A stretch of DNA of 64,000 bases, from NCBI GenBank assembly GCA_039720395.1, contig CM077822.1:25373578-25437577 (forward strand). The letters run 5' to 3'. The notes under the pieces are model-generated. The model had not been told where the DNA came from and searched no databases. It saw only the letters and a list, made by a program, of their open reading frames with translations. Position numbers and translations under genes: made by a program. Position 1 is the first letter of the stretch. Each line of letters opens with the position of its first letter. Source of the stretch: Liquidambar formosana. Lineage: Eukaryota > Streptophyta > Magnoliopsida > Saxifragales > Altingiaceae. This document shows positions 21,177 through 32,662 of this stretch, piece after piece.

Positions 21177-23721
21177 CTTACCTGAGCGCAATAGTTCCAA
21201 GCATTAGCAATTTCAAGCAATAGCAGCGCTATTTGCAATAGGACAATTATTGTACCTGTTTGCACCCTTATAGGTGCACAAAACCATGCAAGAAGAAAAA
21301 TATGCTAATCTGGACAGAATCATGATAAGGCCTAAAATCATCCATTTATCATGCAAACAACAAGAATAATGAATAACTAAGGACCCCAACTCAATCTTAC
21401 ATGCAATGACCTGACTAACATGCATAAAAACCTATGAAAAACATACTAACAATCATGAGAGACCCCAATAACATCGATAAACATGATAGCAAAACCTATT
21501 CTAACCGAAAAGATGATATTTTATGTAACACATGAAAATAAGCCTTCCTACGGCGAGCTCTCTTAAGTAAAACTATCCTAAGATAATTTCACGTAAAAAA
21601 GTCACTATGGGGAGGTGCAATCATCACATCCTACATAAAATATATATATTAGAATACAATAGAAGCGATTTCATGCTTAAACACATCACAGAAAGCTCTC
21701 ATGCAAAACCCTACTTAACAAAGAGGATAATTATCCTTAGAAAAGGATAATATCTCCAAAAACCCTATAAAATCCACTACATGATGCAAACCTAGCACGA
21801 TTCAACTATATGCAGCATATATAGAATGACTATGATGAGAAACTACTCATAGAATTAAACTAAACATGCTGTATGAAATTTGTGTGATTTTAGGGTTATC
21901 GAAACCCTAATCTCACAACTATGCATAAAAGCCTATGAAAAGACTCTAACACATGCTCAAATCATCATGAATATCATTCATATCATATATATTAACTAAC
22001 AGGAGCATCAACTCATGACAATTATCATAGCAACCTAAACATGTGAACTATGCATGATTTAAGAGGATATAAGAGATAATACTTTCAAAACCTTAATAAA
22101 CCAAGGATTATCAAGCATATAAAGCCATAAATCATCTCAAAATCATTCATAACATATCATAAAAGCATTGAATTATCCTAACATGTGGAGTTACATCATG
22201 CACTAGAACTATCATAGAAAAAGAAGAAGGAAAAGGAGAAAACCCATATTCAGCATTCAAAGGGAGTGTTTACCTCTTGTAGATCCTTCCTTGCCTTTAA
22301 AATCCTTGTTCTCTTGCTTGCTTAGGGTTAAAGAGCCTCCTCCTGATGTCTTTCTAGCTCTCCAAACTCGTAGCTCTCTCTCTCTCTATGTGTAAAGTGC
22401 AATTAACCTCTCCCTATGTGCTGAACATCATGTCCTTTATATAGAGAACTGACCCCCTAAACTAATGGCTAAGATTAATTCATTAAATAATGATCCTAGG
22501 GCTATTAGAGACTCTCTTGGTACTCAAACAACTCAAATTTACACAATCTTAGGAGAAAACAAGTTGCAAGGGTGGAGGAAACCGTCAAAAGAGGGAAGGA
22601 AGAGTCAGAAACCCAATTAAAGACGGAGTCTCTCGGGGGACCAACTTGGCCTCGACGGTTAGCCGTCTGGGCCTAGACGGCTGACCGTCCAGCCTTGGAT
22701 GGTTACCCAAGGCCTTGCTCCAGTCCGCTCCGGTTTTGACTCCTAATCGCTTTAGAAGTCCTAAAAGGGTCAACTTAAGTCCGATTTTGACAAAATAAAA
22801 GCCAAAACGACTATGTTTCGAAGCAGAACACATTTTTAAGCATTTTAGGACAAAATTCCTTGACCATGGGTGCATGGTTAGGTTTTACAAAGGTGGTTAA
22901 CCATAGTGCCTCACCGTCGCTAAGCTTGGGTTTGTACACAAGGTCGAACCAAATGCTTTCCCCATCGAAATTTGATCATTTTAAACATATCTGGGATATT
23001 AAATAAAGCCCAATTGAAGCTAAATGAGAGAAAATTGAGTGGGTCTTGTGAGTCAATTTGAGCAAACCAAGAAAAGGTCTTTTAGCTAACCTGAACCATT
23101 ATGAGCCAAATTAATCTTAAACCATTAGTTCACGAAATTGAACCTATATATAGACTCCATATAACCATATGAACTCAAGGGAATGACTCGGGATTCATTT
23201 CAAGGTCATATGGAAAATATATGACTTAAAAGACGATTATGCCCATAAAGTCGCGAAAGTTCTTATTGACTATTGAAATGAACTCCAAATCACTTCAAAA
23301 TTCATACACATGATATTCAATGCCATAGAAACTCAATGCAAAAGACTAGACTAAAAAAGAACTCAAAATCCTACATGAAATGATGGATCCTAGTCAAGGT
23401 GACAAAAATGGGGTGTGACATGGTTTCAAATTAATACCTTAGAGACAGGTTAAAACCAAGCTACAAAGGCATGACACATGTCGGACATCAAAAAGGATTG
23501 AGAATCTAGCCTAAAAGAAGATCAAGTGAAAACTTATAGGATTCTATGTAAGATTGATCCCAATTTATGTTCATTTGTGATTTAAGGGCTTTAGGTTCAT
23601 GCATTAACTTGGTAACACTTAAAATGAACCCATTCTATCACATTTTAAGTTTCTTGACTCATGCTTTTGATCCCTTAAAAATCAAGTCTTAAACTATCTG
23701 TATTAAATTTTTTCTGCAGAG

Positions 23722-24122
23722 TTTTAAGACGTCTTAAAGATATTTAAGACTAAAAACTGATTAAGACATCTGAAAAATTGTTTAAGACATTTGAATCAAG
23801 TTTAAGATGTCTGAAATAGGTTTAAGATGTCTGAGGTATGAGGTCCTAAAATACATCTTCTCTGGTTTTTTAAGACGTCTAAATCAGATGTCTAAAATGG
23901 ACTTTAAGACGTCTGAAATGATCAAACAGACCTCAAATTGCATCCTCTCTAGTTTTTTAAGACGTGAGAATAAGACGTCTTAAAGAGGTTTAAGACGTCT
24001 GAATCCTCGTGAACAATGACCTTGAAAAACCTCTATAGAAATCAATCCTCTGGTTTTTTAAGACGCCTGATTAAGACGTCTTAAACAGAATCAGACGTCT
24101 TAAATCGATTTCAGACGTCTGA
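23722..24122. repeat. Array of AGACGTCT palindromes in Copia I 3' LTR
   Basis: More than ten copies of TTAAGACGTCTTAA, TTAAGACGTCTGAA and decayed forms within 400 bp, ending about 120 bp before the TATA-like sequence. The surviving part in the 5' LTR is 1-54. Confidence 0.85.
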
Positions 24123-24777
24123 ATCTCTTGAGACTGACGAATAACGGCTAATTTTTCAAACGGTCTTTTAAGCATTAAATGCCCACCAAACCATCTTTCC
24201 TAGCCTTTATTGCTTCAGAACGGTCACTTAGACCCTTTGGGCTATATATACATTAGTTAAACTCATTTATGAGTGTTTATTAAGCTAAAAATAAGATAAT
24301 TTATTTACAAGCCCTAATTTCATTTGTGAGCATTTATTGAGATACAATCAATAACTGAGTGAGTTTTTAATTTCTGTGTATCCACTCTTTTGAGAGAGTT
24401 TCTTGAGCACAAAAACATACTCAAATCATCTTGTGTTCAAGGGTTGAGAGAAACCCCATTTGTAAGCACTTGAAGAGTGTGTCTTAGACAAGTGTTGGTG
24501 AAGAACACTTGGAGTTGTAAAGGTTTGCTGCTCCACCTTGAAGGAGAGTGATAGTGGATTGATGAATCCTCAAGCGAGCTCTTGAAGCGAGGACATAGGC
24601 AGGAAGGCCAAACCTCGTTAACATCGTTTGCATTCTCTTACTCTTAATCTTTTTATTATTGCTTGTTCTTGTATTTACCTTTACTTGCAATAATATGATT
24701 TTGAGTTTGCAATTAATTTTTAATTTGGCTAATAACCCTATTCACCCCCCCTCTAGGGTTATATATTTGGGACAACA

Positions 24778-25673
24778 ACTGCGGTCCCATATAGGGATGT
24801 CTTGCCATGTTTCCTCTTATTTCCGCACGCGAGGGCCCCACATGACTTGGGGAGGATTTATTAGTTTGAAAGATTGATGTTATGGATTGCCAGATATGGC
24901 GGATGATGGTGATTTGTTTATAAGGCTGTGATATGATATTAGAAAATGATGGTTAAATTCATTTGTAAAATAATGATTTTGATAACAAATAGCTGATTTA
25001 TTTCTTACCCTTTTTAAAAAGAAAAAGGGGTGTTGGTATTTAATGATTTAACTTTTGCAGTTTATTTCATTATACCTATATCGATTTTATTTACAAAAAA
25101 AAAAAAAATTATATTGCAAACTAATCAATGGTTTTGCAGGGCTCTTAAAAAGTATATAAATTATGGTTTTTTTAAAACCTTGGGTTATTTTGAGAAATGT
25201 TTTCCTACTGAGCGTATAGCTCATACCCCCACAGTTTTCTTGCAGGTTATATTTTCATAGCTAGCTTGATCTAGGGTTGGGAAGCACATCAGCATGCTTG
25301 CAGTCATATAGAGAGGATCATTGTATTTTATTTCGGCTTTGAGCCTAGGCATGTATTAATTTTAATTCATGGCCTGTAATAAATAGATAAGTAATGGACA
25401 TAGATATGGATGAGACCCATGTGACTATGATACAGCTTGTAGTTTTATTTATTTTTGGAATATTGTGTGGATGGTTGAAAATGATTATAAATGGGTTTTC
25501 TACAGGTTTTATAATTAGTCGATAACTTGGTATGTCCTATTTTCAAATGGGACCATGCCGGATTTTCTAAAAATGTTTTCAAAAGAATTATTTTTACTAA
25601 ACCTCCACCAAGATTGGCTTTAAAATTTATTTTCTTACTATATAACTAACGGTCCTCATTTTGGGTCGTTACA
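24778..25673 (+). mobile_element. LTR F: 3' part of a D/E-type LTR, target of Copia I
   Basis: Matches 53780-54640 of LTR D (GAGGGCCCCACATGAC, CTACTGAGCGTATAGCTCAT, TTCTTGCAGGT) and ends GGGTCGTTACA at 25673. The left edge coincides exactly with the end of Copia I, so Copia I probably inserted into F and the 5' part of F lies before this window. Expected Copia I duplication is ACTGC (24778-24782); its partner is not visible. Confidence 0.8.
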
Positions 25674-27010
25674 CAATCTCTCCAACTTTTTACTGTTTTC
25701 ATTTCCTCATTCATGTATGGTCTCGAGCTATATATGTATTAGTTTGGAATGCTTTTTGAATTAAGCCTCATAGTGATTGAAGTCAATCCTCAGGTTCACT
25801 AAGCATACAGAATAGGATTGGGAATCAAATGACTTCCGAACTATGTTGGCTGCATCACCAATAGCTGGAGTTTAATTGGGGTCTTGGCAATATCTTTCGG
25901 GGTTAAACTGCACTAGACTGTAATTGGACAAGCTCAATATCACCAACTTAAAGATTGTATCCTGTGCACAAGGCTCTCGCCTATAGTAAGGTTTGGGAGA
26001 GATAGGTGATAGACAACCTTACTCCCTATTTTGGAGAGCCTGATTCTTTGATCCGAAGCTACGATACATCACTTGTGCAGGATAGCACTTGCCATTGCTC
26101 CAATATCACCAACTAATATTAAAATTGTTATGCCATCTTCTTTTGTACGATAACTTAAAACGGAAACCTTTTGGAGTTGGTAGTGGTTCCAACCTTAGTC
26201 CACAATTTTCTTTTTCTTTTTATAATCAAACCAATAGGAGTAAACATATGCATCTAAGTGGAGTCGAAATCAAAATCAAGACCTTTGGGAATATACGCAT
26301 CTAGAGTATTACAATTGGAGAAGAATGGAGCAAGACAAAGAGGGAGAAGAACATTCAAAGTCCATTCTAGTATGATTGCAATGTTTGGTTTTATAAGCCT
26401 TAGGTATTCCTATACCAAATGTTTCAATCAAATTTAATCAATTAACTCAATATATAAATGCATTAACACCTAAACGGTTAACACATTAACACAAAAATGG
26501 TAATAAACATAATATTAGAATGATAATTGACAAAAAAAGGAAATAAAATCTTCTTTAAAGCTTAAAAATAAATTCTCCAAAAATAAAGTTTTGTAACTTC
26601 CTCAAAATAAAACTCCTAAATTTCTGAGTCCCCCGCAAGTTTCAAAACTTTGAAAACAAAGAATATATATAAATAAAAATACTTGGGAAATTATATACCG
26701 CACAATGGGCGTATGAGTCTTCCAGACTTGAGCCTATACTAAGTGTTAACATTTTGATAGTGAATCTTGAACTAGACCTTTTTTACCAGAATTCAACTCA
26801 CACATTGAGTATTGACACATATACTTAGCGTGGGTTAGCACTATTAAAGGTCATGTTCTTGATATTGATTCTCATGAATGTTTCCAAAGAATAGTCCTAT
26901 TCTCATAGTTCCGGCCTCACGACACTTCTCACATAGGTGAGTTCTCCAAGGATACACGTGACAACTACCTCGTGAAACAATGTCCGCTTTGGGCTCATTC
27001 ATGGTAAAAT
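25674..27010. other. Intergenic DNA between LTR F and LTR J
   Basis: No gene or protein domain could be supported. Contains one SINE-like trace (25960-26096). Short open frames such as 26089-26304 show no family features. Confidence 0.5.
25960..26096 (-). mobile_element. Degenerate Au-like SINE fragment
   Basis: The block GTGCACAAGGCTCTCGCC ... GGTTTGGGAGAG ... CAACCTTACTCCCTATTTTGGAGAGCCTGATTC resembles the body of plant Au-type SINEs read in reverse. A box-B-like string follows. Recognised from memory of the family consensus, so tentative. Confidence 0.4.
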
Positions 27011-30000
27011 TGTGATGACCTTAAAAACTAAATTATCTTAACAATTAGATTAATGATGAATTATGTAATAATTCTTATGATTATTATTAGAAAACATATA
27101 TGTATATCTTTCAAGCATGGATTAGAATATGATTGAGAATTTGATATGAGGAGGAATCAAAATAAAATTTTATGATTTTCTGGTAATTATGAAATTTTAT
27201 GTAATTTCTAGAAATTAATTTATTTTCGAGTTAATTAGTGCAATTAACTATTAGTTAGTTAAAATAATTATTAAAAATAGCTAATATGGGCAATTAAGGA
27301 TAAGAAAATTATTATGTGGTGATTTAAGTGTAAAAATAATATTAAAATAATAAAAATTCAGTTTAGGACATGTTTGGTATTTATTAAGTTGTTGAAGGGT
27401 ATTTTCGAAAAAATTTGAGATAATTAAGAAAAATTCAAAAAATGATAGAAAATTCAAAAAATTTCCAAAAACTCAGAAAATATTATTATTTTATTTTGGG
27501 CTAGATTAGGTGTCATAATTCTATAATTAATTGCTTATTCATCAATTTACTTTACAAATGTCAAAAGTCTAAAAATTTGAAAATAAGAACATTGCATAGG
27601 AAAAATATAGGTGTCAGTTGGAAAATTGATGGAATTGTATGGAAATTAAGTATAAATAGGGGTGAGGAGGTGTAGCCATCTTGTTTGGCAAAAAAGAAAA
27701 GAAAGAGAAAGAAAAGAGAAAAAGTAAAAACTCAAACTTGTTATTCACACTTTCTCAATCTAAAATCTTTGAGGGCTTAAGTAAGTCATCATCCAAAACA
27801 TGTTCAGTATCAATTTCATGAATTAATTCATAGCATGGGTAATGAATTTTAAAATTTTAAAATTTTTAGTTTAGCTTTCATGGAAGTTATAATATTCAGT
27901 TGTCTAATTCTCTCTTTATGATTGACCTTAGACTCTCAAATTTTTAATATATTTTCATTATATCATGAATATATTGCATATCAAATTTGGTAACATATGG
28001 TTTAGTATAGAAGGAGAATTCAATTTTTAAAGTTTCGGGTTAGGGTTCTTTATACAAAACCTTTAAATTAAAGTTGCAATTTTTTTGGAATGATTCATAG
28101 CCAATGGGTATTTTTCATAAAAACTAGACACGTCAAGCTTTCTGTGGCCTTCTGTATCACTCAATTTCGTTAAAAAATGAATATTTGAAATTTCGGGTCA
28201 AAAATGAAGAAAAACTAGAAAAATAGGAAAATTCATGAAAATTTTGAGGAAGGAGAGTGGGCTACATGCGCCGCAAGCGGGTCTCACTCTCCGAGCAAGT
28301 GAGGAAGAGTGCAGGTGCATGTAGGCCCCACTAAAGCTGAATTTTTTTGGTCAAATTTTTAAAAATAAGTTATACATGCTGTGAACCCACGAAAAAGAGA
28401 GCGTGGAGCCCACAAGGGTTTGGCAAAAATGATAAGGGGTTTGAAAGACAACAAACAAAAAGGGAGTCGCCACCTCATTTTTTAGGGAAAAGAGGAAAAC
28501 CACAAAAATGTTTTATTTTCAAAACCACATGACTCCATTAAAGGAAAAGCAAAGTCTTTGAAACAAGAAAATTGGATCCGGGGGCGAAGTTACGACGTGG
28601 GAAGGTTCTGGGCAAAAACCCATAGGCACCCACATCGCCCGAGTTGGTCTCTTAATTTGATTGGGCTAACTTAATATCTTTTCCACTCAAATATCATCAT
28701 ATATCATCACAAGGCAGCATGCATATCATATATTTCATCCAATCACCTCATGCACAATCACTCAAATAAAACAAAACAGAAAAAAAAGAAGAAAAGAAAA
28801 GAAAAACCTAGGATACTTGGATCCTAGGACGGACTTGAGCCTCACGAAGAGCACCTACGTACCATGCAGCGAAATACATGGATCAAAGTCCACGTAGTTC
28901 GAAAAGAATAGGGTTACAACCTAATACAAACCTATGGTAAATACCCTAGGTTTCCTCATTTGAAAAGGTATCGAATAATCCAAAATTGAAAACTTCCACA
29001 AGAGGAAAACTTTGATAAAAACCAGAATTTATTATTGAAGGAAACCTTTGATAATTACCATAAACTTGTATTAAGAAGTAACCCTAGGAGGGAGAAGAGA
29101 AAAGAAAGAAAAAGAAAGGTGAATTGGGGCACCTTCAAACCCTACTTACCTGAGCGCACAAGCTCCTAGCATTAGCCATTTCAAACCATAGCAGCCCTAT
29201 TTGCAATAGGACAAGCATTGTACCTGTTTGCACCCTTACAAGTGCACAAAATCATGCAAAGAAAGCAATATGCAAATCTGGACAGAACCTTGACTAGGCC
29301 TAAAATCATCTATTAATCATGCAAACAACAAGAATAATGAATAACTAAAGACTCTAACTCAATCCTACATGCAATGACTCGACTAACATGCATAAAAACC
29401 TATGAAAGACACACTAACAAGCATAAGAGACTCCAATAATATCAATAAACATGATAACAAAGCATATTCTAATCAAAAAGATGATATTTCATGTAAAATA
29501 TGAAAATAGACCTTCCTACGGCGAGCTTTCTTAAGCGAAACTATCCTAAGATAATTTTACGTAAGAAAGACGTTATGGGGAGGTGCAATTAGCATATCCT
29601 ACGTAAAATATATACCTTAGAACACAACAGAAGTGATTTCATGCTTAAACACATCACAGAAGACTCTCATGCAAAACCTTACTCAACGAAAAGGATAATT
29701 ATCCTTAGAAAAGGATAATGTCTCCAAAAACCCTATAAAATATACTATATGAATGCAAACCTAGCATGATTCAACTATATGCAGCATATATAGAATGATT
29801 ATGATGAGCAACAACTCACAAAACTAAGCTAAGTATGCTGTATGAAACTTGTGCGATTTCAGGGTTATCGAAACCCTAATCTCACAACTATGCATTAAGA
29901 CCTATGAAATAACTCTAAGACATGCTCAAATTATCATGAATATCATTCATATCATATATACTAACTAACAGGAGCATCAATTCATGATAATAATCACAGC

Positions 30001-32662
30001 AACCTAAACATATGAACTATGCATGATTTAAGAGGATAGAAAGAAGAAGGCTATCAAATCCTTGGTAAACCAGGGATTATTAAGCATATAAAGCCATGAA
30101 CTATCCTAAAATCATTCATATAACATCATGTAAACATTGAATTCAATCCATAAGAAGAATAATTGCATGCACCACAACTATCTTAGAAGAAGAAGAAGAA
30201 AGAGAAGAAGGAGAAGCAAAAATTCATGTTCAGCATTCAAGGGATAGGCTTACCTCTTGTAGACTCTTCCTTGTCTTCAATCCTCTTGTTTCCTTCCTTG
30301 CTTGGGGTTGAAGAGCCTCCTCTTGAAGTCCTTCTAGTTCTCCAAACTCGTAGCTCCCTCTCTCTCTAAGTTTAAAGTGCAATTAACCTCCCCCTATGTG
30401 CTGAATATCATGTCCTTTATATAGAGAACTGACCCCCTAAACCAATGGCTAGGATTAATTCATTAAATAATGATCCTAGGGCTATTAGAGACTCTCTTGG
30501 TGCTCAAACAACTCAAACCTACACACTCCTAAGCTCAGACAAGTTGTTATGGCGGAGGAAACCGTCAAAAGAGGGAAAGAAGAGTCAGAGTTCAACTTAA
30601 AGAAGGATTCCTCAGGTGACCAACTAGGCCTGGACGGTTAGCCGTCTGGGCTTGGACGGCTGACCGTCCAGCCCCGGACGGTTACCCGAGGGCTTTCCTT
30701 GTTTCACTCCGGTTCTGACTCCTACTCGCTGTAGAAGTCCTAAAATCTTCAAATTAAGTCCGATTTTGACGAAATAAAAGCCAAAACGACCGTGTTTCGA
30801 AGGGGAACACATTTTTAGGCATTTTAGGACAAAAATACTCAACCATGGTGCATGGTTAGGTTTTACAAAGGTGGTTAACCATGGTGCTTCACCGTCGCTA
30901 AGCTGGGTTTGTACACAAGGTCGAACCAAATGCTTTCCCAATCGAAAATTGATCTTTCTAAACATGTTTAGGACATAAATAAAGCCCAATTGAAGTTAAA
31001 TGAGAGAAAATTAATTGGGTCTTATGAGTCAATTTGAGCAAACCAAGAAAGGGTCTTTTAGCCAACCCGAACCATTACGAGCCGAATTGATCTTAAACCA
31101 TTAATTCATGAAATTGAACCTATATATGGACTCTATATAACCATATGAACTTGATGGGATGACTCGGGATTCATTCCAAGGTCAAATGGAAAATATACGG
31201 CTTAAAAGACGATTATGCCCTTAAAGTCGCAAAAGTTCTTGTTGACCATCGAAATGAACTCCAAATCACCTCAAAATTCATACACATGATATTCAATGCC
31301 ATAGAAACTCAATGCAAAAGACTAGACTCAAAAAGGACTCAAAATCCTACATGAAATGATATGTCCTAGCTAAGGTGACAAAAATGGGGTGTGACACATG
31401 CTGTCCAAATTTGGTGGTGTTTGGTGCACGGGAAAGTGGTTTTCTAAAAAAGGGTTTGTAAACATTTTAATTAGCAAAACCTAACATTAAATGCATTTAT
31501 AAAATTCATTTTAACTCCTATTTTGACACGGATTGAACCATTGTACTTGATTTAACGAGCACTATATTTTGATATACATTTTGAAATTTTTTTAAAATTT
31601 TCATCTTACCCCTAAAGTTTAGCCTAATTATGAATTATTCCAAATTGTAAAATTTATTACTATTAAGCTCGTCCAATTGAAATGTAAGAATACCAATAGT
31701 AATGTGAAACCATTTAACACATAATGGTACAAATTCTGTAATGTTTGTTGCATTATTTTATATTTAGGGAAAATTACGGTATAGCTCAATTTTTAGTTTG
31801 TGGCCCTAATGACCTCTAATTAAGAAATAGTTTGAACCATTAGGACCCTGATGCTAAATTGAACATAATGAATTCAAGTTTTGTATTTTTATGAGAATCC
31901 AATTTAGTTCCTATTTTTCATTATGATTCAATAAAAGTTGACTGATGTTTTATTTTACCAAGTGTTGGAATTACTTTATTTCATATTGTGGCACATATTA
32001 GCATGTGATAAACATTTTTAAAGATAAATTGTGATATTGCGATTATGATGATGGGAGAGATACAACTGGGATAGTGGATGTCCTATAGTTAGTACATTAA
32101 TAAACTAGGTCGGTTGATATGGAGTCAATGACAAGTGTACACATATATGCGTGGAGTTATATGTGCTATTGTTGTATAATAACGTATTCTAATGTGGAGC
32201 CTATATGTGTTGTCTATATTCTGTATTTTGTAGGTTATGATATACAATAGGAACTCAAGTATGAGAATATTGATATTTTGATACAATGTAAATTAAAGTT
32301 CTTTGTGAATTAGTGGTTTATTGGAAGTTATGATAACATGATGATGTATGAAAATTAATATAAAGCATGTCAGATGATTTTTTACTGAGCAGTGTAACTC
32401 ATTATGTTATTTATATAACATTTTCAGGATGAAAATTATTACAAAGGCTTGAGGATGAGTGTCGAAAGATTTTGTGTAATGGGAGAGGATTTGGGAACTT
32501 ATGTAATTGATGTAAATTACATGTATAAGAGATAGAGTTTTGTTATGATGTAATGTAACTTCCTGAAAATAGTATGGTAATATATGTAAACACAGTTTGT
32601 ATTGTGTGATGACAAGATGGCTAATATAATTTAAGAAGTATGTTAAAAAGTGGAGCGTGACA
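27011..32662 (+). mobile_element. LTR J: solo LTR (about 2.6 kb) containing LTR I
   Basis: Starts TGTGATGACC, ends GGAGCGTGACA. Flanks AAAAT (27006-27010) and AAAAC (32663-32667) are a duplication with one mismatch. A TATA-like GTATAAATAGGGG near 27650 precedes the transcribed part. Near the end TACTGAGCAGTGTAACTCAT resembles the R-region hairpin of D/E/F, which suggests a related Gypsy (Tekay/Del-like) lineage. No coding capacity. Confidence 0.75.
28380..31396 (-). mobile_element. LTR I: solo LTR inserted in J
   Basis: Minus strand start TGTCACACCCC at 31396, end ...TGGGTTCACA at 28380; 3017 bp; exact duplication CATGC at 28375-28379 and 31397-31401. Same subfamily as C, G and M. Double hairpin at 28594-28636, palindrome island at 30614-30692, splice-donor complement TACTTACCTGAG near 29145. 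Confidence 0.92.

Larger units (their letters stand above)
17817..23420 (-). mobile_element. LTR G: solo LTR inserted in Copia I 3' LTR
   Basis: Minus strand: starts TGTCACACCCC at 23420, ends ...GGGGTTCACA at 17817. Exact duplication TGGTT at 17812-17816 and 23421-23425. Split by H at 18572-21176; about 3.0 kb without it. Double hairpin at 18014-18055 (one mismatch in the outer stem). GC-rich palindrome island at about 22640-22710. No coding capacity. Confidence 0.9.
1..24777 (+). mobile_element. Copia I: decayed Sirevirus-type Copia retrotransposon, heavily interrupted
   Basis: Order is LTR, primer site, gag, protease, integrase, RT, RNase H, truncated extra ORF, LTR, which is the Copia order. 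Sirevirus (SIRE/Maximus) affiliation is inferred from the gag type, two CCHC knuckles, the MSMMGEL motif in RT and an ORF after pol. The element is split by LTR A, by LTR B with B' and C inside, and by LTR G with H inside; removing these restores continuous homology with Copia II. By eye the two LTRs differ by roughly 5-6 percent, more than those of Copia II, so this is probably the older copy. The 5' boundary lies outside the window. Stops and frameshifts make it non-autonomous. Confidence 0.93.
17765..24777 (+). repeat. 3' LTR of Copia I, split by LTR G
   Basis: LTR pieces are about 17765-17816 and 23421-24777. Their junction shares the duplicated TGGTT left by G. 24069-24777 matches the 5' LTR, and the early part aligns loosely with the Copia II LTR (GATTTTGATGATAACA, CTAATGGTTT). 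TATA-like sequence lies at 24242-24250. It ends GGGACAACA at 24777. The start is lost in the deletion fused to the extra ORF. Confidence 0.85.
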
